From the NCBI GenBank assembly GCA_963851385.1, contig CAWKPE010000010.1, positions 248,001 through 312,000 on the forward strand: a stretch of DNA of 64,000 bases. The letters run 5' to 3'. The translations under genes and the position numbers were made by a program. Within the stretch, counting starts at the first letter, position 1. Every line of letters begins with the position of its first letter. Under the pieces are notes generated by a model. The model was given only the letters and a program-made list of their open reading frames with translations. It was not told the origin of the DNA and ran no database searches. Of the stretch, positions 1 through 7,973 are shown in pieces. The stretch is from CAWEFA01 sp963851385 (GTDB lineage Bacteria > Bacteroidota > Bacteroidia > Bacteroidales > DTGW01).

Positions 1-1005
1 TTAGCTGTGGTCATTATTTTTTATTGGCTGTTCCCTGAATACAATTCAAATTTATATGGATTATACTGGCGTTTAGCAAAAACCTTGCTTAAAATTATTG
101 TTTTTGGATCAATCCCTTATTTTCTTATACTTGACAAATTTCTAATTGAGTCCAAAGAGAGCTATTGGAAGATAGGGATGATTGTATTAGGTAAATGGAA
201 AGGATTGAACTATGATGGCTTAAAGAACTATTTCTTAGGCTGGTTGGTGAAAGCATTCTTTTTGCCCTTAATGTTTGTTTCGTTATGTGGAAATATAGGT
301 TATTTAAAAGAAAATCAATTTTATATAATATCATCTCACTTTAATTTCTCAGGTTTTTTTGCCAGCATGACTAACTATATATACACTATTGACCTGGTTG
401 TAGTAACAGTCGGCTACACCTTAACGTTAAGAATTTTTGATTCTCATATTCGAACAGTAGAACCAAGTTTTTTAGGTTGGTACGTAGCATTACAATGTTA
501 CCAGCCGTTTTGGGGAGCATTAAGTGGAAATTATTTCGCTTATGCCGGAACCTATTCATGGGAAAAGTGGCTATGGGGTTACCACGATATATATATATTA
601 TGGGGAATACTAATTTTACTATTGTTATCGATTTATTCATGGGCCTCAGTTTTATTTGGATTAAGATTTTCGAACCTCACAAACAGGGGAATTATAACTA
701 ATGGACCATACAGGTACATGAGACATCCTGCATACATTAGTAAAAACCTTTCATGGTGGTTAGTATCCGTGCCATTTATTTCAAATGAAGGACTTTTAAT
801 TGGATTAAAACATTGTTTGCTTTTATTGCTTGTAAACTTCATATACTTTATGAGAGCAAAAACTGAAGAAAGACATTTATCAAAAGACGCTGTTTATGTG
901 CAATACGCCCTTGGTATTAATCAGAAAGGTATATTCAAAGCGATTTATAAAATATTGCCTTTTCTTAAGTACAATCCAGATAAGTATATTAAAAACACTA
1001 ATTAA
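1..1005 (+). CDS. ICMT/PEMT-like membrane methyltransferase, 5' partial
   Basis: The reading frame is open to the first base of the window, so the gene probably starts upstream; a GTG at position 7 is only the first possible start inside. The roughly 330 visible residues are strongly hydrophobic with several membrane segments. The last third carries the hallmarks of isoprenylcysteine carboxyl methyltransferase and phospholipid N-methyltransferase-like proteins: GPYRYMRHPAYISKN around residue 234, then a membrane segment, then the acidic RAKTEERHL motif, which in this family helps bind S-adenosylmethionine. The N-terminal two thirds are extra membrane segments that I do not recognise. The natural substrate of bacterial members is usually unknown; a lipid or prenyl thiol is possible. 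Family call is fairly safe, function is not. Confidence 0.7.
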   Translation, partial: LAVVIIFYWLFPEYNSNLYGLYWRLAKTLLKIIVFGSIPYFLILDKFLIESKESYWKIGMIVLGKWKGLNYDGLKNYFLGWLVKAFFLPLMFVSLCGNIGYLKENQFYIISSHFNFSGFFASMTNYIYTIDLVVVTVGYTLTLRIFDSHIRTVEPSFLGWYVALQCYQPFWGALSGNYFAYAGTYSWEKWLWGYHDIYILWGILILLLLSIYSWASVLFGLRFSNLTNRGIITNGPYRYMRHPAYISKNLSWWLVSVPFISNEGLLIGLKHCLLLLLVNFIYFMRAKTEERHLSKDAVYVQYALGINQKGIFKAIYKILPFLKYNPDKYIKNTN

Positions 1006-1364
1006 TAATATTCTTTTCCTGATTCTTTAAGTTCTTCAACTCACTTTTGAATTATTAGAAAATCGGATTAAGATCACAATAATTTGACAAAATATTTAAA
1101 CCTTGTCAATCTCAAAAAATACCGCAAAATAAAGATTTTATAATATGGTTTTCATTCCAATCAAATAAATTTCAATTATTCACAAAATAAATATATCTTT
1201 AGTTATTGACTATTGAATTCTAATCTCTAATTTAAGTTCTGGCTATTTAATTAATTACAGTTACAGTTATTTATAGAAATAATCTTTGTTAATCTAACAA
1301 ATATTGGCTAGACGAATACAGTTTTTAATTTATTATTAACTATTTACTAACTAACAATTAATCT
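1006..1364. other. Intergenic region, AT-rich
   Basis: A stretch of 359 bases between the membrane methyltransferase and the GH12 lipoprotein gene. I see no open frame with coding character, no strong hairpin and no exact TAnnTTTG element; a near match (aatctttg, 1281-1288) lies about 80 bases upstream of the GH12 start and could be its promoter. Confidence 0.4.
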
Positions 1365-2576
1365 ATGAAAACAAAAATTTTGACAATTAGTGCATTTATT
1401 GTGCTTATTGCAATTTTAATTGTAATAAGTTGTAGCAAATCTAATGATGAAAATTCAGCATCTAATGACAGACTGAAAGCAGCTGTGAGTTGTTCGGGAA
1501 TTGCAACATGGAACGCAACAACTATTTATGCCAATGCTGGAATGGAGGTTCAATATAATTGTAACTTGTACAAGAACAATTGGTACACTCAAAATCAGAA
1601 TCCTGCACAGAATTCAGGAGCTTACCAGGTTTGGACATTAGTTGGAAGTTGCACAGGATGCAGTAGTAGCTCAAGTAGCAGTTCAAGCAGCAGTTCAAGT
1701 AGTAGCTCAAGTAGTAGTTCCAGCAGCAGCTCAAGTAGTAGTTCTGGCGGAAGTGTCAGCTGTTCAGGATATCCTGTATGGAATTCACAAGTAGTATATA
1801 ATACAACTGGTCAATTGGTAGAATATAATTGTAAATTATATAAAAATCAAGGTTTTGCTTACGACCTTAATCCTGAAACTAATAATGGACAGTACTATGC
1901 ATGGCTCTTAGTTGGAACATGCACAAGCGGTTGTGCAATGGGTGAAGGACCCTTTATTGGTTGCGGTAATTATGATAAATATGTAAATGGTAATTACACA
2001 ATTTATAATGATGTTTGGGGCAGTGGTGCAGGTCAGCAATGTTTGACAGCATACTCATACAGCAATTGGTTTGTTGTTTCTACGCAGCCTGCCACAAGTG
2101 GTGTAAAGTCTTATCCTAATAGTGGTATTGTAAATCTTGGCAAAACTATAAGCTCATTAGGTACTCTGACAAGTAGTTTCAATGTTACCGTACCTGGTAG
2201 CGGCGATTGGGAAGCTGCATACGATATTTGGGTCCCTAGCGAAGTTATGCTTTGGATGTACACAAATGGCAACGTAGGTCCTATTGCAGCCAGTTGGGAT
2301 GCCTCTGGAAAGCCAGTACCAAGTGCAACAAATATTACTGTAGGAGGTCATACATGGAATGTTTACCATGGAGGTAACAATGTAGTTTCATTTGTAAGAA
2401 CGAGCAATACAACCTCTGGTACCGTTGATATTAAGGCCATAGTAAACTGGATTAAAACCCAGGGATGGATAAGTGATGGTACTATTGGTGCTGTTCAGTT
2501 TGGCTTTGAAATTAGTGGAACAGGTGGAGTTGCTACAACTTTCACTTGCAACAGTTTTTCCATTACATCAAACTAA
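1365..2576 (+). CDS. GH12 endo-glucanase/xyloglucanase lipoprotein with two CBMs
   Basis: A 403-residue exported beta-glucanase. Residues 1-22 form a lipoprotein signal ending VIS|C, with Cys23 as the lipid anchor. Residues about 45-95 and 133-180 are two related carbohydrate-binding modules of the CBM5/12 (chitin/cellulose) type, each with a W-N-x-x-x-x-Y start and a final W-x-L-V-G. Between them is an almost pure serine linker of nearly 30 residues (about 100-127). Residues about 190-403 are a glycoside hydrolase family 12 domain: VKSYPN, a YDIW strand, EVMLW with the likely nucleophile Glu293, GHTWNVYHG, SFVRTSNTTSG, and FGFEISGTGG with the likely acid/base Glu382. GH12 enzymes cleave beta-1,4-glucan or xyloglucan. 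Polyserine linkers are typical of Cellvibrio-like gammaproteobacteria and uncommon here, which suggests transfer. It is followed by a terminator and stands alone. Confidence 0.88.
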   Translation: MKTKILTISAFIVLIAILIVISCSKSNDENSASNDRLKAAVSCSGIATWNATTIYANAGMEVQYNCNLYKNNWYTQNQNPAQNSGAYQVWTLVGSCTGCSSSSSSSSSSSSSSSSSSSSSSSSSSSSGGSVSCSGYPVWNSQVVYNTTGQLVEYNCKLYKNQGFAYDLNPETNNGQYYAWLLVGTCTSGCAMGEGPFIGCGNYDKYVNGNYTIYNDVWGSGAGQQCLTAYSYSNWFVVSTQPATSGVKSYPNSGIVNLGKTISSLGTLTSSFNVTVPGSGDWEAAYDIWVPSEVMLWMYTNGNVGPIAASWDASGKPVPSATNITVGGHTWNVYHGGNNVVSFVRTSNTTSGTVDIKAIVNWIKTQGWISDGTIGAVQFGFEISGTGGVATTFTCNSFSITSN

Positions 2577-2611
2577 CTATTTAAAGTAATTATTAATCCG
2601 GAAACTAAAAT

Positions 2612-2659
2612 AATAAGGCTGTCTGAAAAATCTTTCGATCTGAAATTGACAGCCTTATT
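2612..2659 (+). terminator. Hairpin terminator after GH12 gene
   Basis: A perfect 12-base inverted repeat (AATAAGGCTGTC at 2612-2623 with GACAGCCTTATT at 2648-2659) with a 24-base loop, followed by a T-rich stretch, lies 35 bases after the GH12 stop codon. Similar AAGGCTGTC/GACAGCCTT hairpins end other genes in this window (35265 and 53917). Confidence 0.7.
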
Positions 2660-2877
2660 TATTTATAAAATATTAAAATTTCCTCTGTCTATACAATCGA
2701 ATTCGTGCGAGGTTATTTAGTTTATAGCAAAACCAGATTGACACAAACAATATTATTTTTCAATTATTCTCGCATTGAAAGCGCGTGATTGCACAATTAA
2801 TCATATTAAAGTATATTTAATACTAATATCCCGATAATTAAACGTACCTTGCACCAATTATTTAATTCATATTTTGA

Positions 2878-2968
2878 AACCCACATATTAAACAAGTTAA
2901 ACACAAAGACCGGATGCATTACATCTCAGAAGCTAATTTAGAAGCCACAAAACTGAGAAATGTGGGTT
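2878..2968 (+). promoter_or_regulatory. Structured leader of cold-shock gene
   Basis: AACCCACAT (2878-2886) can pair perfectly with ATGTGGGTT (2960-2968), closing a long-range fold about 30 bases before the cold-shock start codon. A near-match promoter element TACCTTG lies at 2845-2851, which would give a leader of about 140 bases. Long structured leaders that switch with temperature are known for cspA-type genes. The pairing is visible; the thermosensor role is inference. A 24-codon open frame (2914-2988) sits inside the leader and stops 12 bases before the gene. Confidence 0.4.
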
Positions 2969-3000
2969 CCATTCGAGCTTTGAAATAATAATTTTTTATA

Positions 3001-3192
3001 ATGAAAAATGGAATAGTAAAATTTTTTAACGATTCTAAAGGTTTTGGATTCATTAAAGAAGCTGATTCAGTAAAAGAATACTTTGTTCATTCATCTGGTC
3101 TAAAAGACAGTATTAAGGAAAATGATGAAGTAACTTTTGACCTGGAACAAGGAAAAAAAGGATTAAATGCTGTGAATGTTAAACTAGCTTAG
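3001..3192 (+). CDS. Cold shock protein (CspA family)
   Basis: A 63-residue single cold-shock domain. It begins MKNGIVKFFNDSKGFGFI, with RNP1 KGFGFI at residues 13-18 and the RNP2-like YFVH at 27-30, and ends in the family-typical GKKGLNAVNVKL. Such proteins bind single-stranded RNA and DNA with the aromatic face of a five-stranded barrel and act as RNA chaperones. The length fits bacterial Csp proteins. It stands alone between its own leader and a strong terminator. A second, longer cold-shock-domain protein in this window (35429-35884) has the same C-terminal ending. Confidence 0.95.
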   Translation: MKNGIVKFFNDSKGFGFIKEADSVKEYFVHSSGLKDSIKENDEVTFDLEQGKKGLNAVNVKLA

Positions 3193-3222
3193 TTTATATA
3201 ATATTAAACATTTAAAATTTTG

Positions 3223-3248
3223 AGTCCCGTATTCTCGGGACTTTTTTG
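3223..3248 (+). terminator. Intrinsic terminator of cold-shock gene
   Basis: AGTCCCG (3223-3229) pairs with CGGGACT (3236-3242) over a six-base loop and runs straight into a T tract. This is a textbook rho-independent terminator 30 bases after the stop codon. Confidence 0.9.
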
Positions 3249-3369
3249 TTTCAAATCCCCGGAATGTTTTCCACTTCTCTTTTATGTACATCATGCCTTT
3301 TGAATTAACCTGATTATGCATTCACCCGCATATTAGATAATTTCTTGATTTTATAAAAATGTGTGAATT

Positions 3370-3397
3370 ATGTAAATATGTCAAAGAATTGTGTAAC
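3370..3397 (+). promoter_or_regulatory. Bipartite motif ATGTAA-N13-TTGTGTAAC, copy 1
   Basis: ATGTAA (3370-3375), 13 bases, then TTGTGTAAC (3389-3397), preceded by GTGTGAAT at 3361-3368. The same two boxes with the same 13-base spacing occur at 5189-5216 and 5334-5361. This copy lies about 95 bases upstream of the radical-SAM pseudogene. The binding factor is unknown. Confidence 0.5.
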
Positions 3398-3495
3398 TAA
3401 TTTGATACATAATTGAAATAAATTTACTCTCTTGTATCCATTACATATCATTACTACAAATTATCAAGTCTGAAATAAATAATAAATAATTGCAA

Positions 3496-5142
3496 ATGAA
3501 GGATTTTTTTAGAGGATTTACCAAATGTTTAATTGTTCAAACAAAATTTTCAGACTATAGTTTCTGGAATTATCAGGATGTATGTAAAATTGTTGGAGCC
3601 AAATATCCTGCAGCACCTCTTGGTTTGTTGACTCTGGCTGCACTTTTACCTCAACATTGGACATTTAAACTGGTTGACGAAAACGTTGAGCCTTTATTAG
3701 ATGAACATCTGAAATGGGCTGATATTGTTTGCACTGGAGGTATGTTGCCTCAGCAAAAGAGTATGCTTGAGTTTATTAAAAGAGCTCATAACTTAAATTG
3801 TACTGTAGTTGTTGGAGGTCCCGATCCGACATCACAACCGGATACTTATAAAGAAGCTGATTTTTTAGTTCTTGGTGAAGGCGAAGTAACCGTTCCTATA
3901 TTTCTCCAGGCAATTGACAACATGGTGCTAAAAGTGGAATTTTTGCTTCTGAGGAAAAAGCCGATATGTCAAAAGCGGTTGTTCCCAGATATGACCTTAT
4001 TCGTTTTCGTGATTATATTATGATTGGCGTGCAGTTTATACGAGGATGCCCTTACAATTGCGAATTCTGTGATATCATAGAACTATTCGGACGCATACCC
4101 AGATTTAAAACTACAGAACAAGTTATTAAAGAGTTGCAAAACCTTTATGATCTTGGTCACAGAGGACATATTGATTTTGTTGACGATAATTTTATTGGCA
4201 ATAAAAAGAAGGCAAAAGAATTGCTTCGTGAAATCAGGAAATGGACTATTGAACATAAATATCCATTCTATTTTTCTACTGAAGCATCTATAAATCTTGC
4301 CGAGGACGATGAACTGCTGCAGCTCATGAAAGATGTTGATTTCCGGTATGTATTTCTTGGTATTGAAACTCCGGAGAATGAAACGTTGGCAATTAATCAG
4401 AAAAACCAAAATGTAAATAAATCTGTTGAAGATGCTGTACGAAAAATAATGTCATATGGAATTATATGTAATGGCGGTTATATTATTGGATTCGACAGTG
4501 AAAGTCCAAGGATAGCCGAAAATATGATATCATTCCATACAAAATTCAGGCATATGCATGGCTATGTTGGGACTATTATATGCATTACCGAATACACAAC
4601 TTACCCGCCGGCTTGAATCTGAAGAACAGATTGTTTCAAAACGCGTCAAAAACAATCAGTGAATTCGATATAGATCAATCGACGAGTGGACTTAATTTTA
4701 TAACTAAAAAACCCCGCACTGAAATAATAAATAATTATTTACGGGTAATTAGGTATATTTATGAACCCTAAAAATTATTATAAAAGGATTATTTATAATG
4801 GCCTTAATCTCAAAACCGATTATAAATATAAACCTGGCTTTGGAATAATGGCTTATTTATTTGCGCTCATTTCTGAAGGTATGCTTGCAGGTTGGATTTA
4901 ATAAACATACTGGATACCTATATTGGAAAATGTTTTTTACCGTTTTATTCCGAAATGCAAAATCAATGGAAGCCGCTATAAATCTGGCTGCAATGTTTAT
5001 TCATTTTCAAAAACAAAAAGAGTTATGTTGTTAGATGCAATGAATAGAATGATTAAAGCATGTTGAAGAAATAGGTGAAGCTGAATTTTATAGAATTATG
5101 GTTTACGAAGTTTCTGAACCTGTTGAAGCAGATTTAGAATAA
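3496..5142 (+). pseudogene. B12-binding/radical SAM protein (DUF4070 type), degraded
   Basis: Remains of a roughly 530-residue cobalamin-binding radical SAM protein. The first frame (3496-about 3918) encodes the N-terminal B12-binding domain (PAAPLGLLTLAALLP, VVVGGPDPTSQP, LGEGE). The frame then shifts, and 3919-about 4615 encodes the radical SAM barrel with the iron-sulfur motif RGCPYNCEFCD. A further shift gives LFQNASKTISEFDIDQSTSG and stops near 4771. The rest survives in pieces: NPKNYYKRIIYNGLNLKTDY from 4761, an in-frame stop near 4900, then FNKHTGYLYWKMFFTVLFRN and AAINLAAMFIHFQKQ, ending near 5142. At least four lesions are needed to rejoin the frame, so this is true decay and not a single sequencing error. 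In intact relatives the family acts on unknown, often hopanoid- or lipid-like, substrates. Confidence 0.88.
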
Positions 5143-5188
5143 TCACTAATTATGCAATTTGATGCTAATAAAGGGAAATGTGTGAATG

Positions 5189-5216
5189 ATGTAACTTAAT
5201 TCCAGAGTTGTGTGAC
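5189..5216 (+). promoter_or_regulatory. Bipartite motif ATGTAA-N13-TTGTGTGAC, copy 2
   Basis: Second copy of the two-box motif, with GTGTGAAT again just upstream (5180-5187). It follows the pseudogene directly and lies about 210 bases upstream of the small membrane protein gene at 5429. Confidence 0.5.
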
Positions 5217-5333
5217 ACTTTTTATCATAAAGATGTTCACTTTTGCACATAAGTTTACTCTTAATTGATAAATCAGAAATACCAAGCATAAAGTTCAATT
5301 GAACTTAGAAACCTTGGGGTGTCGTGTCATTCG

Positions 5334-5361
5334 ATGTAAATCATTTCATAAGTTGTGTAAC
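5334..5361 (+). promoter_or_regulatory. Bipartite motif ATGTAA-N13-TTGTGTAAC, copy 3
   Basis: Third copy with identical boxes and spacing, 68 bases upstream of the start codon at 5429. Copies 2 and 3 begin 145 bases apart. Confidence 0.5.
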
Positions 5362-5428
5362 ATTTACCTCTATAAAACAAGGTACTTAATAGACAAAGAT
5401 TTGTTGTTTTTATTAAATATTTTAAAAC

Positions 5429-5587
5429 ATGAAAAACGCTCTTTACGTTATTGCCGGTTTACTAATAGTAATTTGGTTAATTGCTGTCATTGGCTTTAAA
5501 CCTTTCGGAATTATTCATATGTTGCCTGTTTTGGCTGTTATTATCATACTATTCAGAATCTTTTTTAACAAGCAGCTATCAAAATAG
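5429..5587 (+). CDS. Small membrane protein, lmo0937/DUF5670-like
   Basis: A 52-residue protein made almost entirely of two hydrophobic segments: MKNALYVIAGLLIVIWLIAV, a short GFKPFGIIHML turn, then a second helix ending FFNKQLSK. This I-W-L-I-x-x-x-G-F-x-x-x-x-I-I-H-x-L layout matches the tiny lmo0937-type membrane proteins common in Bacteroidota, often next to CsbD-like stress proteins, as here. The function of the family is unknown. The gene is preceded by two copies of the bipartite motif, so it may be stress-regulated together with the gene at 5658. Confidence 0.75.
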   Translation: MKNALYVIAGLLIVIWLIAVIGFKPFGIIHMLPVLAVIIILFRIFFNKQLSK

Positions 5588-5657
5588 TTTTTAGCATAAT
5601 TAATAATACCTTTATTTTAGAAATTTATAACTTTTATTCACATAACATTTAAATTTA

Positions 5658-5843
5658 ATGAGTACAGTATTAGATAAGATTAATTGGCATAATATTAAAA
5701 ACCACTTAAAACAGAAATACCCGGTATTAACAAATTCCGATTTGCTTTTTAGAAAAGGCATGGAAGATGATTTATTAACAATGATTGCATATAAACTGGG
5801 GAAAACTACCAAAGAGATGCATGAAATAATTACAAAGCTTTAG
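5658..5843 (+). CDS. CsbD-like general stress protein
   Basis: A 61-residue hydrophilic protein. It has the Bacteroidota CsbD-like pattern: W-x-x-I-K-x-x-L-K-Q-K-Y-P-x-L-T-x-x-D-L near residues 10-30, a charged K-G-x-E-D-D-L-L segment, and the ending KLGKTTKEMHEIITKL. CsbD proteins are small stress-induced proteins of unknown mechanism. It lies 70 bases after the small membrane protein gene, a pairing often seen in this phylum, so the two may be one transcription unit. Confidence 0.75.
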   Translation: MSTVLDKINWHNIKNHLKQKYPVLTNSDLLFRKGMEDDLLTMIAYKLGKTTKEMHEIITKL

Positions 5844-6006
5844 TAAAAAGCTTTTTCAGTTGCAATTATTAAAATAAAACCTTCATTCTTTAAATGCAGG
5901 ACAAAAAATATCCAAGTGATCTTAGGTAATTTAATCGTGAGCGTTTAATATATAATTAACTTCAGTTCGATATAAGAAAATGTTTAAATATTTTGTTTTA
6001 AACACT

Positions 6007-6299
6007 TTACCTTTTGTCTTGACACAAAAGGTAACCAAAAAGTCAATCCCGCCTTAGGCGTGATGAAGCTTCCACCCACGAGCTTTCGCACACTCGCCAG
6101 ATTTTCTGGCCAACGCACTTTCCCGTTTCACGGAAATTAGAAGAGAATTCCTTTTCTGCTGCGTGCTTCCCGAAATTTCGTGATGAGCAAAGGCGGCAGC
6201 CGGAGTTCACGCAGCCAAGTCTTTTTACTCACTTCGTTCGTGAGATCGCTCCGCTAAGTTCTTTGGTTCATTTCTTTTTTGACGAAAAAAAGAAATGAA
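6007..6299. repeat. Non-coding element with hairpin at each end
   Basis: A roughly 290-base element that differs in composition from its AT-rich surroundings. The left end is a perfect 11-base stem (TTACCTTTTGT 6007-6017 with ACAAAAGGTAA 6024-6034, six-base loop). The right end is a 14-base stem (6267-6280 with 6286-6299) built from TTCATTTCTTTTTT. The interior is GC-richer, with short local inverted repeats such as CGAAATTTCG and CTCACTTCGTTCGTGAG. No open frame runs through it. Elements with the CTTTTGTCTTGACACAAAAG start are, to my memory, common as intergenic repeats in Bacteroidota. It could be a non-autonomous mobile element or a structured RNA. Confidence 0.55.
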
Positions 6300-6577
6300 T
6301 AATATTCTGATTATCTGTAATAAGTATGTTATCTTAGGTCGAACTCACGTTAATTATATTAATATGTAAAAAGACATTATATCATGAATGTTTTAAACGC
6401 ATGAATAAAAATCAACCAGGATGAGTAAACTTTATTTCGCCATTCGCGTATTGTGTCAACTGCAACAACCTTTACTATTTAAAGGCTATCATAATAGAAA
6501 ATTATTCGGATTTTTGAAATAAAATCAGGATATTTGATAATAAAAACATCAATTATTTAATTAAAATGGAGGTTTAT

Positions 6578-7445
6578 ATGAATATGAATTTCATTATTAC
6601 CGCTTCAATTGCAATTGTAATATTATTCTTTTGGGGAATAAGAATTGTAAGGCCTACACATAAAGGCTTAATCGAAAGGTTAGGTAAATATAATCGTTTT
6701 GCCCAACCAGGATTTCATTGGGTTGTACCTATAATCGAACGGCTTTTTATGGTGAATATTACCGAACAAATGGTAAATGCTGAATCCACAGGAAATAATT
6801 ACCAATGATAACCTGAATGCCAGCGTTGATGCACAGGTATATTTTAAAGTAAAGGATGATGAGGACAGTGTTAAAGGATCGCAGTATAATGTAAACAATT
6901 ACAAATGGCAGATAGTAAATCTTGCCCGCACTACTTTAAGAAACATTATTGGTACTCTCACATTAAAATCGGCCAATAGTGAACGCGGAAAAATAAATGC
7001 TGAATTACACAAAACCTTACTTATTGAAACAAAGAACTGGGGTATTGAAATTGTAAGAACAGAGTTGAAGGAAATAGATCCGCCAAAAGATGTGCAGGAA
7101 ACCATGAACAAGGTTGTAAAAGCCGAGAATGAAAAAATTGCAGCTATCGATTTTGCATCTGCAAGAGAAACTGTAGCAGATGGTGAAAAACGTGCAAAAA
7201 TAAAAGAGGCTGAAGGTTATAAACAGTCAAAGATTCTGCATGCCGAAGGTGAAGCCGAAGCAATAAGACTGGTGAACGAAGCTGCCGATAAATACTTTGT
7301 GGGTAATGCCCAGTTGCTAAGAAAACTTGAAGCAATGGAGCAATCACTTAAAGATAATGCTAAAATAGTAATTCCTGAAGGTTCCGAAATAGTGAATCTT
7401 ATTGGTGAAATGGCAGGTATAGTACCACTGAACAAAAAACAATAG
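6578..7445 (+). pseudogene. SPFH/stomatin-like protein, single frameshift
   Basis: Encodes a membrane-anchored SPFH (stomatin/QmcA/paraslipin) protein split by one extra base. The first part (6578-about 6784) has one N-terminal membrane helix, then RPTHKGLIERLGKYNRFAQPG and VNITEQMVNAE. The second frame resumes at once with PQEIITNDNLNASVDAQVYF and runs to the end as a normal SPFH domain with a coiled-coil tail rich in Ala, Glu and Lys. Removing one base within 6782-6787 restores about 288 residues. SPFH proteins form ring oligomers on membranes and work with proteases or in membrane microdomains. The sequence GGAGG at 6569-6573 is the ribosome site for the ATG at 6578, so an in-frame ATG at 6566 is not the start. 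The single lesion could be recent mutation or assembly error. Confidence 0.8.
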
Positions 7446-7492
7446 TACTCCTAAAGGACAGCTCAAAAGTCAAAAAATCGACCTGACAAAGT

Positions 7493-7532
7493 ACACAAAA
7501 GCCGCTAATCGCTTGATTAACGGCTTTTGTGT
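7493..7532 (+). terminator. Strong hairpin after SPFH gene
   Basis: ACACAAAAGCCG (7493-7504) pairs perfectly with CGGCTTTTGTGT (7521-7532), and the interior adds TAATC/GATTA over a GCTT loop. It is nested in a wider repeat, CTCAAAAGT (7463-7471) against ACTTTTGAG (7556-7564). It probably ends the SPFH transcript. Beyond it, up to 7906, I see nothing with coding character. Confidence 0.7.
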
Positions 7533-7906
7533 TGTGATTAAAAACTGACAAAATTACTTTTGAGACAGCCTCTTTAATTTCAAAAAAATCATGGATTTCA
7601 TTTATTAATATTGCCTGAAATAAATAACACTACTTCTTCTTCAAATTAAATTTATTTAACAAGAAAGCTTAACTTTTGTGAACTATAAAAAGCTATGCTC
7701 ATCAATTTCTTTATTTTGCTTTCCTCAAGGTATCTTAATATTCATCATCGAACTGTTTATTAAATAATCTACGCTCTTTATTCAACAAGGTTCTTATTAT
7801 CATTGGATATACTTTTAAGTATGGTTTTAAAATGGCATGTTTCAATTAATTTTATTCATTCTTCAATAGTTGTACTTAAAACATTATAAGCAAAAATTAA
7901 AAATAT

Positions 7907-7924
7907 TATGAACATATGTTCATA
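7907..7924. promoter_or_regulatory. 18-bp perfect palindrome, likely operator
   Basis: TATGAACATATGTTCATA is a perfect 18-base palindrome. It ends nine bases before a -7 promoter box (7933-7940), so it lies where the -33 box and RNA polymerase would sit. That placement suggests a repressor or redox regulator controlling the ten-gene operon at 7974. The regulator is not known; it differs from the TGTGA-type sites near the Crp/Fnr gene. Confidence 0.55.
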
Positions 7925-7932
7925 TTTATTCA

Positions 7933-7940
7933 TATTTTTG
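7933..7940 (+). promoter_or_regulatory. -7 promoter element TATTTTTG
   Basis: An exact match to the Bacteroidota -7 consensus TAnnTTTG, 33 bases upstream of the peroxiredoxin start codon. It is the only clear promoter upstream of the operon 7974-13717. Confidence 0.6.
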
Positions 7941-7973
7941 TATCGCTTTTTTAAACTTTAAAAAATAGAAATC

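Noticed and set aside
1657..1745. Serine-codon run as a CRISPR-like or tandem repeat array
   Set aside because: The periodicity comes from AGT/AGC/TCA serine codons inside the open GH12 frame; it is a protein linker.
5299..5499. 66-codon open frame
   Set aside because: It overlaps the bipartite motif and the better-supported small membrane protein gene at 5429 in another frame; composition is not coding-like.
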